Source: Lactobacillus sp. ESL0246 (lineage in GTDB: Bacteria; Bacillota; Bacilli; Lactobacillales; Lactobacillaceae). Taken from it: a stretch of 64,000 nt of DNA. A program made the position numbers and the translations under genes. How positions within the stretch are numbered: the first letter of the stretch is position 1; each line of letters begins with the position of its first letter. The notes under the pieces were generated by a model. That model was given only the letters and a program-made list of their open reading frames with translations. It made no database searches and was not told the origin of the DNA. The stretch spans positions 62,001 through 126,000 of the forward strand of contig NZ_REHC01000012.1 in assembly GCF_003692965.1 (NCBI RefSeq). The letters run 5' to 3'. This document shows positions 59,779 through 64,000 of the stretch, piece after piece.

Positions 59779-60096
59779 TTATTCGCCATATACTTCTTTA
59801 GCAAGATCAAAAGCAGACCATGCCTTCGGCCATCCACAATAAAAGGCGAGGTGGGTAATTAATTCAACTATTTCTTCTTTGGTGACGCCATTTGTTTTCG
59901 CCATTCCCATATGAGCTTTTAATTGTGGAAAAGCACCTTGTGCCATCAAAGCGGCACAAGTAATTAAGCTGCGATCACGTGCTGGCATTTCTTTTTCACG
60001 TGACCAAACTTCACCAAATAAGACATCATCATTTAATTCGGCAAACTTAGGAGCAAATTTACCTAAGTTATCACGCCCAGCAGTTTGTTTTTTCAT
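59779..60096 (-). CDS. carboxymuconolactone decarboxylase family protein
   Basis: A 105-residue all-helical protein of the CMD/AhpD-like family. SLITCAALMAQGAFPQLKAH and EIVELITHLAFYCGWPKAW match the family core. The CxxC of AhpD peroxidases is absent, so simple alkylhydroperoxidase activity is unlikely. It is the third gene after a MerR regulator and a cupin, a combination often found in lactic acid bacteria, probably for an aromatic or quinone-like compound. GGAGG precedes the ATG, 2 nt after the cupin stop. Confidence 0.87.
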   Translation of the reverse strand: MKKQTAGRDNLGKFAPKFAELNDDVLFGEVWSREKEMPARDRSLITCAALMAQGAFPQLKAHMGMAKTNGVTKEEIVELITHLAFYCGWPKAWSAFDLAKEVYGE

Positions 60097-60098
60097 TA

Positions 60099-60512
60099 TT
60101 AATCCTCCAATTGTTGATAATCTTCATCAGTTACTGGCTCAAGCCATTCAGGCGTACCGGCAGTGATTGCCAAATGTGAAAACCAACTATCTTTAGTTGC
60201 TCCATGCCAATGTTTAACACCATCATGAACCACAACAACATCACCGGGATGAAGCTTACGTGCAGGTCGACCTTCTTCTTGGTACCACCCTTCACCAGCA
60301 GTTGCTAATAAAATTTGAAAACCACCATTGTGCTTGTGCCAGTTATTACGGCATCCCGGTTCAAAACTAACATTTGCTACACCAACATCAACTTTAGGAT
60401 CAGCAACCAAACTTTGTAGATAGCTTTGACCAATAAAATATTTTTGATATGCTTCGTTTTTATCGCCTAAAGCAAAAAGACCATTTTTTACCTCATCTTC
60501 ATGATTATTCAT
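60099..60512 (-). CDS. cupin-domain protein
   Basis: A 137-residue single cupin. Metal-ligand motifs are FEPGCRNNWHKHNGGFQILL (cupin motif 1, two His) and HPGDVVVVHDGVKHWHG (motif 2). It could be a small isomerase, decarboxylase or dioxygenase; the reaction is not evident. It overlaps the end of the MerR gene by 8 nt and is followed directly by the CMD gene, so the three proteins work together. Confidence 0.88.
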   Translation of the reverse strand: MNNHEDEVKNGLFALGDKNEAYQKYFIGQSYLQSLVADPKVDVGVANVSFEPGCRNNWHKHNGGFQILLATAGEGWYQEEGRPARKLHPGDVVVVHDGVKHWHGATKDSWFSHLAITAGTPEWLEPVTDEDYQQLED

Positions 60513-60942
60513 TTTGATTTTTCTCCTTAATTCGCTTCAAATATGCCGCAAAGGTTTCATCATCTGAAATTGTCCGGTTTTGCTTTTCTTCGTACCAGTC
60601 AATTTTTTGATTTAATAACTTAATATTGTCAGTTAATTCCTCTAGCTGGCGCATTGCATTTTTCTGCACTTCTTTTAATAACGCTAGCCTGCTTGGAATC
60701 GTCCCATCACCTTGAGCACGCAAAACAACATATTCCTTTAATTCGGTAATTGTCATTCCTGTGCCCTTCAAATGTAAGATAAATTCAAGCCATGACCGAT
60801 CAGCATCGGTGTAAAAACGTTGACCAGACGCATCACGCTCGGGAGCTAATAGACCTTCTTGTTCATAATAGCGTAAAGTTGCTGGTGGTAAGTGTGTCAA
60901 TTGACTGAATTGTCCAATATGATATCTTGCTGCCGTCTTCAT
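60505..60942 (-). CDS. MerR-family transcriptional regulator
   Basis: A 145-residue regulator. It has an N-terminal MerR HTH (YHIGQFSQLTHLPPATLRYYEQEGLLAPERD), a long coiled dimerisation helix (KEVQKNAMRQLEELTDNIKLLNQKIDWYEEK) and no cysteine cluster at the end, so it senses an organic ligand or redox state rather than a metal. The ATG at 60942 has GAGG 8 nt upstream, preferred over a GTG at 60951. The promoter shows the 19-nt spacer and palindrome typical of MerR control. Confidence 0.9.
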   Translation of the reverse strand: MKTAARYHIGQFSQLTHLPPATLRYYEQEGLLAPERDASGQRFYTDADRSWLEFILHLKGTGMTITELKEYVVLRAQGDGTIPSRLALLKEVQKNAMRQLEELTDNIKLLNQKIDWYEEKQNRTISDDETFAAYLKRIKEKNQNE

Positions 60943-60964
60943 TAGCTTCACCTCTTACATTATT

Positions 60965-60995
60965 AAGATAGCCCTTAAAGTACACTTTAAGTCAA
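60965..60995 (-). promoter_or_regulatory. MerR-type promoter with palindromic operator
   Basis: On the minus strand TTGACT (60995-60990) and TATCTT (60970-60965) are 19 nt apart. The spacer is filled by CTTAAAGT-GT-ACTTTAAG (60991-60974), an 8-bp perfect inverted repeat. This is the classical layout for activation by DNA twisting. Confidence 0.8.
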
Positions 60996-61298
60996 GTGCT
61001 ATTATAAAAAAAGAAAAAATTAAAAGGATTAACCCCAATAAATATTAGGTGTCAGTCTTTAATTAAGAATTATATTTATACAACCATATAATAAGTTTAA
61101 ATAATCTTATGCTTTTATAACAAAATATTATATTCTATTTTTAAATCGTTAAATTCCTAGTATAGTAGGACTGATTTCAAGCTTATATCTATAATTTAAT
61201 CTAGCTTTATTTTTACAGAGTGTTTCAATACAAAAAAAGACCACCTAAAAATTTATTATAGTGGTCTTTTTGGTATTAAAAATTATTAAAAAATCAGG
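60996..61298. other. intergenic region between the MerR operon and gpmA
   Basis: About 300 nt of strongly AT-rich sequence with no open frame of note. It contains the gpmA terminator at its right side. I see nothing else. Confidence 0.5.
61234..61271 (-). terminator. terminator of gpmA
   Basis: AAAAAGACCAC and GTGGTCTTTTT form an 11-bp stem with a 16-nt loop, 28 nt after the stop. Confidence 0.85.
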
Positions 61299-61991
61299 TT
61301 AATCATCCAATTTTTCTTTATTAACTACATTTAATTTATCATCAAATGTGTAAACTACTGGTTCACCAGTCTTCATTTCCAAGTTCATAATATCTTCATC
61401 AGAAATATTTTCGATGTACTTGGTTAATGCGCGAAGTGAATTACCATGAGCAGCAATAATGACATTCTTACCAGCTAATAAGTCTGGTGCAATGTGATCT
61501 TCCCAGAATGGCATTACCCGTCCTAAACAAACCTTGAGGTTTTCAGTCCGTGGAATGATGTTGGGGTCAAGATCAGCATAGCGGCGGTCATGTACTTGAC
61601 TAAATTCTGAATCATCTTCCAATTTAGGTGGTAAAACATCGTATGAACGACGCCAAATGTGAACTTGCTCGTCACCATACTTGTCTGCAGTTGCCTTCTT
61701 GTTTAAGCCTTGCAAACCACCGTAATGACGTTCATTTAATCTCCATGATTTCGTTTCTGGTACCCAAAGTTGATCACTTTCGGCTAATGCATAATGCAAT
61801 GTCTTAATGGCACGAGTTAAAACAGAAGTATAAGCTTGGTCAAACTTTAAGCCATGCTTTTTAAGCAATTTACCTGCGTTCTTGGCTTCTTCAACACCTT
61901 TATCGGATAGGTCAACATCAACCCAACCAGTAAACTTGTTTTCAAGGTTCCATTCACTTTGACCGTGACGAATCAAAACTAATTTTGACAT
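61299..61991 (-). CDS. gpmA: 2,3-bisphosphoglycerate-dependent phosphoglycerate mutase
   Basis: A 230-residue glycolytic mutase interconverting 3- and 2-phosphoglycerate. [18 protein letters not shown] contains the phosphohistidine (His9); [14 protein letters not shown] and [13 protein letters not shown] complete the active site. Length is normal for the Firmicute enzyme. The ATG at 61991 follows AAAGGAGAT; an upstream in-frame Met at 62039 has no ribosome binding site. It is single and followed by a terminator. Confidence 0.95.
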   Translation of the reverse strand: MSKLVLIRHGQSEWNLENKFTGWVDVDLSDKGVEEAKNAGKLLKKHGLKFDQAYTSVLTRAIKTLHYALAESDQLWVPETKSWRLNERHYGGLQGLNKKATADKYGDEQVHIWRRSYDVLPPKLEDDSEFSQVHDRRYADLDPNIIPRTENLKVCLGRVMPFWEDHIAPDLLAGKNVIIAAHGNSLRALTKYIENISDEDIMNLEMKTGEPVVYTFDDKLNVVNKEKLDD

Positions 61992-62144
61992 GAAATATCT
62001 CCTTTGCAAATTAAAAGTTTCACTTATTATTTTACACATTTACATTTTGTTTTCATAGAGTTTAGAACCAAAAATAATGTTTTAATTGCCTAATTTAAGC
62101 TACAATAGAGAAAGTAATGATTATCAGAAAGAGAAAAGTTCATC

Positions 62145-62936
62145 ATGATGAAGTTCAAAAAATTATTTCTCGGTCTTGCAACAATGACCGCACTATTTAC
62201 CGGTGGTTGTTCACAAGCAAAAAAGCAATCGGAACCGGTTTTAACAAAAACTGCCGCAATCAAAAAAGCCCAACAGACTTTCAAAAGTGGTCAAGCCAAG
62301 CAATTAATTGATCTTAGTACTGATACAGCTAGTCAGGTTATTACAAGTTCTTATACCTTTGGTGGCAATCCCACTGTTTTTCACCTTAATTACCAAACTC
62401 AAGTTAAGGACAAAAACAATAATATCGAAGAATGGATCAGTAATACTAACAAAACTTATATTAATGGGCAAAGTAATTGGTATTACTCGGACCTTAAGCA
62501 AATGAGCGGTCATTCATACGCCGATTTACTTGACGCAATCATGAATAATAATTTGCTAATGAACCCGCCGCAAAAATTAGTTAACGCTTATAAAATGAAA
62601 CGCTCCGGCAACACCTATACATTGACGGCCACAATTACCGACCCTAAAATTATGCGCGAGGCAGCCGAACCGATTTTACTTACTAATACTCAAAGTCAGC
62701 GGCAATATCCCACCTACCACAAGTTAGTCAAAGCCGGCAAATATAAGAAAATGGACGTCAAACTCGTAATTAAAAACCAAAAATTAGCAACATTTAATTA
62801 CAAAGTTAATTTACAAATGGGCAAAATGTTCCAAATGAATATTGGACAGAGTTATGCTAATATGCGTAGTCAAGATTTTCTCAAGATACCGAATAATGTT
62901 TTAACGGCAAAACCACTGCCAAAGCAAAAAAAATAA
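62145..62936 (+). CDS. secreted lipoprotein, DUF6612-like
   Basis: A 263-residue lipoprotein. Its signal (MKFKKLFLGLATMTALFTGGC) has a lipobox ending at Cys22. The mature part has a polar linker and a beta-rich domain with repeated Thr/Tyr/Asn patterns (TYINGQSNWYYSDL, SGNTYTLTATITDP). It resembles the DUF6612/LppX-like lipoproteins of lactobacilli; the assignment is by general pattern. It may bind a lipid or wall component. It is monocistronic, divergent from gpmA, and ends about 120 nt before a strong terminator. Confidence 0.7.
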   Translation: MMKFKKLFLGLATMTALFTGGCSQAKKQSEPVLTKTAAIKKAQQTFKSGQAKQLIDLSTDTASQVITSSYTFGGNPTVFHLNYQTQVKDKNNNIEEWISNTNKTYINGQSNWYYSDLKQMSGHSYADLLDAIMNNNLLMNPPQKLVNAYKMKRSGNTYTLTATITDPKIMREAAEPILLTNTQSQRQYPTYHKLVKAGKYKKMDVKLVIKNQKLATFNYKVNLQMGKMFQMNIGQSYANMRSQDFLKIPNNVLTAKPLPKQKK

Positions 62937-63057
62937 CTATCAAAAAACGCCTAAGTTATAAAGTTAATCCCGAAATTGATTTTTGGTCTAATCCAAAGGG
63001 TTAACTTCTTTGACTGTCTTCTTTTTATTATTAATCAAAGTGAATCTGGCTTCATTA

Positions 63058-63094
63058 AAAAAACATTACCTTGAAACTCAAGGTAATGTTTTTT
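63058..63094 (+). terminator. strong terminator
   Basis: AAAAAACATTACCTTG and CAAGGTAATGTTTTTT form a 16-bp perfect stem with a 5-nt loop. It insulates the lipoprotein gene from the toxin locus. Confidence 0.93.
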
Positions 63095-63103
63095 TGCTAT
63101 AAT
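63095..63103 (+). promoter_or_regulatory. extended -10 promoter of the toxin transcript
   Basis: TGC-TATAAT is a perfect extended -10. TTGAAA at 63071-63076 is the nearest -35-like box, at a long 21-nt spacing. Transcription would start near 63110. Confidence 0.5.
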
Positions 63104-63207
63104 TATATTTGAATTGAGAGCAAATTGTTTTGAGGGCGGTTGGCTGTTTTTCCTAAGAAAGGAGACAGTGCTTATGGTGCGAAATTCTTCAGAAAGGTTG
63201 ACAGTCA

Positions 63208-63294
63208 TTGAGCGTTTATCATGCGCTAGAATTAGTGCTAGCATTCGCTACGTTTATTCTCGTCTTGTTGACTTATATCGACAAGCACAAGTAA
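63208..63294 (+). CDS. Hol-Tox type I toxin, 28 residues
   Basis: A 28-residue hydrophobic peptide starting at a TTG (63208) with AGAAAGG 10 nt upstream. It runs SVYHALELVLAFATFILVLL followed by TYIDKHK. This is the layout of the putative holin-like toxin family (S-hydrophobic helix-LLTYI-basic end) found in lactobacilli and enterococci. It would insert in the membrane and depolarise it when not silenced. The antisense RNA on the opposite strand (63297-63435) is the likely antitoxin. Confidence 0.8.
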   Translation: MSVYHALELVLAFATFILVLLTYIDKHK

Positions 63295-63296
63295 AC

Positions 63297-63346
63297 AAAA
63301 AGACCGTCCCAGCAAAACTTTGGCAGGTTATGGGATTGGTCTTTTT
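63297..63346. terminator. bidirectional terminator of toxin and antitoxin RNAs
   Basis: AAAAAGACC/GGTCTTTTT with inner TCCCA/TGGGA form a long stem. It starts 2 nt after the toxin stop, where the convergent RNAs overlap. Confidence 0.8.
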
Positions 63347-63362
63347 GATTAACTTATAATTT

Positions 63363-63372
63363 GCCAACCGCC
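63363..63372 (+). repeat. long-range complement of the toxin mRNA 5' end
   Basis: GCCAACCGCC here is the exact reverse complement of GGCGGTTGGC at 63135-63144. In a toxin mRNA reaching 63430 the two could pair and hide the 5' end. Confidence 0.5.
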
Positions 63373-63401
63373 TTTAAAGCGGCTGCTTGAAATTCAGAAG
63401 A

Positions 63402-63430
63402 GAAGTCTTGTTTGTTCAAGGCTTCTTTTT
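63402..63430 (+). terminator. distal terminator of the long toxin mRNA
   Basis: GAAGTCTTG and CAAGGCTTC form a 9-bp stem (one G-U pair) with a 6-nt loop and a T-run. It would end a read-through toxin mRNA and also forms the 5' hairpin of the antisense RNA. Confidence 0.6.
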
Positions 63431-63441
63431 CTTACAATCAT

Positions 63442-63472
63442 ATTGTAGCACGTTTGGCTTTATTTTATGCAA
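63442..63472 (-). promoter_or_regulatory. promoter of the antisense RNA
   Basis: On the minus strand TTGCAT (63472-63467) and the extended -10 TGC-TACAAT (63450-63442) are 19 nt apart. Confidence 0.5.
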
Positions 63473-63609
63473 GAACTTGACTGCGTTATTGCATATTTTT
63501 CTCTATATCGTTTAACTGTTATTCGGCTAATACCTGTTAATTTTGCTACTCTTGTATTGTTAGTGCCTTTTTTATCCAACGCAAAAGCATGTTGTAATTG
63601 GGGACTATT
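63460..63609 (-). pseudogene. C-terminal remnant of a resolvase/HTH recombinase
   Basis: An open frame without start codon encodes 49 residues: an HTH-like end reading ALDKKGTNNTRVAKL and then TGISRITVKRYREKY, as in the C-terminal HTH_7 of serine resolvases or small phage/plasmid HTH proteins. A stop lies just upstream in frame, so the catalytic part is missing. It is probably a fossil of a mobile element next to the toxin-antitoxin locus. Confidence 0.45.
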
Positions 63610-63784
63610 TTAGAATATTTAGTTAATTTTGATGGTTAGCTTTACTGTAGCTTTTTTCTTTGGCTTTTTTTCTTTTTCATTTCATCACCTCCTTACATAT
63701 TATGTAATGCACACTTTTGGTAAATTGTTAAAAGTTAGTTTTATGTAAAATTTGTAGGCAATTCAAGTAAAAGGATTTTTCTTC
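63610..63784. other. intergenic region with a decayed small ORF
   Basis: On the minus strand a perfect AAGGAGGTGATG precedes an ATG at 63680 that opens only 12 codons (MKKKKSQRKKLQ, stop at 63642). A one-base shift in the A-run would extend it by several codons. No other feature seen. Confidence 0.35.
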
Positions 63785-63970
63785 GTGTCATCGAAAACAT
63801 TTCTATCTGGGGCAACAAACCAATATGTTGCCTCACTCGTAGCATCAACAAAGGCGGCTACACAATCAATTTGGGCTCTTTCAAGTTATCATTACAATAA
63901 GATTGTTGTTGAAAGCGGAAACGGTTATGATTGTAAGTGTGAGATAGTAAATTTCTTAATGGAGGTTTAA
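63785..63970 (+). CDS. hypothetical 61-residue protein
   Basis: A possible small gene from a GTG with AAAGGA about 9 nt upstream, ending 2 nt before the next start. The product is soluble, begins SSKTFLSGATNQYVASLV and ends CEIVNFLMEV. I recognise no family. Its stop overlaps the ribosome binding site region of the following gene, which would fit coupling. It may equally be a fragment of a longer decayed gene. Confidence 0.35.
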   Translation: MSSKTFLSGATNQYVASLVASTKAATQSIWALSSYHYNKIVVESGNGYDCKCEIVNFLMEV

Positions 63971-63972
63971 TT

Positions 63973-64000
63973 ATGAAACTAGGAATTATTGGTAGTGGCA
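63973..64000 (+). CDS. start of a Rossmann-fold NAD(P)-binding protein, cut by window edge
   Basis: An ATG at 63973 with GGAGG 7-8 nt upstream begins MKLGIIGSG, the usual first strand and glycine loop of NAD(P)-dependent oxidoreductases (for example MocA-type, F420-dependent-reductase-like or 6-phosphogluconate dehydrogenase-like). Only nine residues are inside the window, so nothing more can be said. Confidence 0.5.

Larger units (their letters stand above)
63174..63359 (+). other. overlapping leader ORF of the toxin mRNA (mok-like)
   Basis: An ATG at 63174, 8 nt after a strong AAAGGAGA, opens a 61-codon frame that runs through the whole toxin gene in another phase. The peptide has no family resemblance. 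It may regulate toxin translation by coupling, as mok does for hok, or simply be a shadow with a fortuitous ribosome binding site. Confidence 0.3.
63297..63435 (-). ncRNA. candidate antisense antitoxin RNA
   Basis: A minus-strand RNA of about 140 nt is predicted from the promoter at 63442-63472 to the hairpin at 63297-63346. It begins near a stem GAAGCCTTG/CAAGACTTC and is fully complementary to the 3' region of a long toxin mRNA, the usual type I arrangement. Confidence 0.55.

Noticed and set aside
63785-63970. SGAT in the 61-residue hypothetical protein as another flavinylation tag
   Set aside because: The residue three before the Ser is Thr, not Asp, and the motif is near the N-terminus, so it does not fit D-x-x-S-G-A-T.
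1-64000. CRISPR arrays, tRNA or rRNA genes, intact insertion sequences, prophage or restriction systems
   Set aside because: I looked for regularly spaced repeats, cloverleaf or rRNA-like conserved segments, transposase and phage structural genes and saw none.

Overview
The window reads as a chromosomal segment of a low-GC lactic acid bacterium, most likely Lactobacillus in the strict sense. The signs are AT-rich codon use, strong AGGAGG-type ribosome binding sites with several TTG/GTG starts, PTS-based sugar uptake, secreted NlpC/P60 hydrolases with lactobacillar SH3-like modules, LytST-LrgAB, a DUF2187 protein, a Hol-Tox type I toxin, and several soluble fumarate-reductase-like flavoproteins. 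I see no rRNA, tRNA, CRISPR array or intact insertion sequence. The species cannot be fixed from this sequence alone.

Layout. 1-0.94 kb: start of a DHA2 multidrug exporter that runs off the left edge. 1.1-6.3 kb: pentitol/ketose-type operon araD-gatA-gatC-gatB-regulator. 6.4-12 kb: small secreted protein, HflX, three NlpC/P60 paralogs, a guanylate-kinase-like protein and a DUF2187 protein, followed by about 0.8 kb without genes. 12.9-25 kb: O-antigen-ligase-like membrane protein, two lactobacillar unknowns, multicopper oxidase, C39-like peptidase, a candidate small RNA, split ThrE exporter, ABC-F protein, LCP protein and PepF. 25-34 kb: M20 peptidase, amino-acid ABC transporter, lactate-oxidase-like enzyme, and a zinc/manganese ABC operon with an amidase inside it. 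34-42 kb: lytS-lytT-lrgA-lrgB (lytS broken or frameshifted) and fruR-fruK-fruA. 42-49 kb: MarR-controlled exporter, fused ThrE, and a LicT/RAT-controlled beta-glucoside-type PTS with an esterase. 49-58.5 kb: a cluster of four fumarate-reductase-like flavoproteins, an MFS carrier and a LysR regulator. 58.7-64 kb: asparaginase, MerR-cupin-CMD operon, GpmA, lipoprotein, a type I toxin-antitoxin locus, a recombinase remnant, and the start of a Rossmann-fold gene at the right edge.

The most interesting signal is shared by unrelated redox enzymes. The multicopper oxidase (ends DSLSGASHH) and the lactate-oxidase-like enzyme (ends DTVSGASHS) carry the same seven-residue pattern D-x-x-S-G-A-S that serves as the ApbE FMN-attachment site inside the FMN_bind domains of two flavoproteins in this same window (DVVSGAS and DAVSGAS). 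One of those flavoproteins has an extra copy in its linker (DVASGAS). This suggests that ApbE-type flavinylation is used here as a portable tag: a flexible tail bearing covalent FMN that wires several cytosolic oxidoreductases to a common electron donor or acceptor. No ApbE gene lies in the window, so this is a prediction.

Other points of note are an in-frame A-AAA-AAG slippery heptamer exactly where the lytS reading frame breaks, a small-RNA candidate whose promoter is embedded in the last codons of thrE, a Hol-Tox toxin with a mok-like overlapping ORF and a 10-nt 5'-3' long-range complementarity, and repeated operator-like boxes before both araD and gatA.
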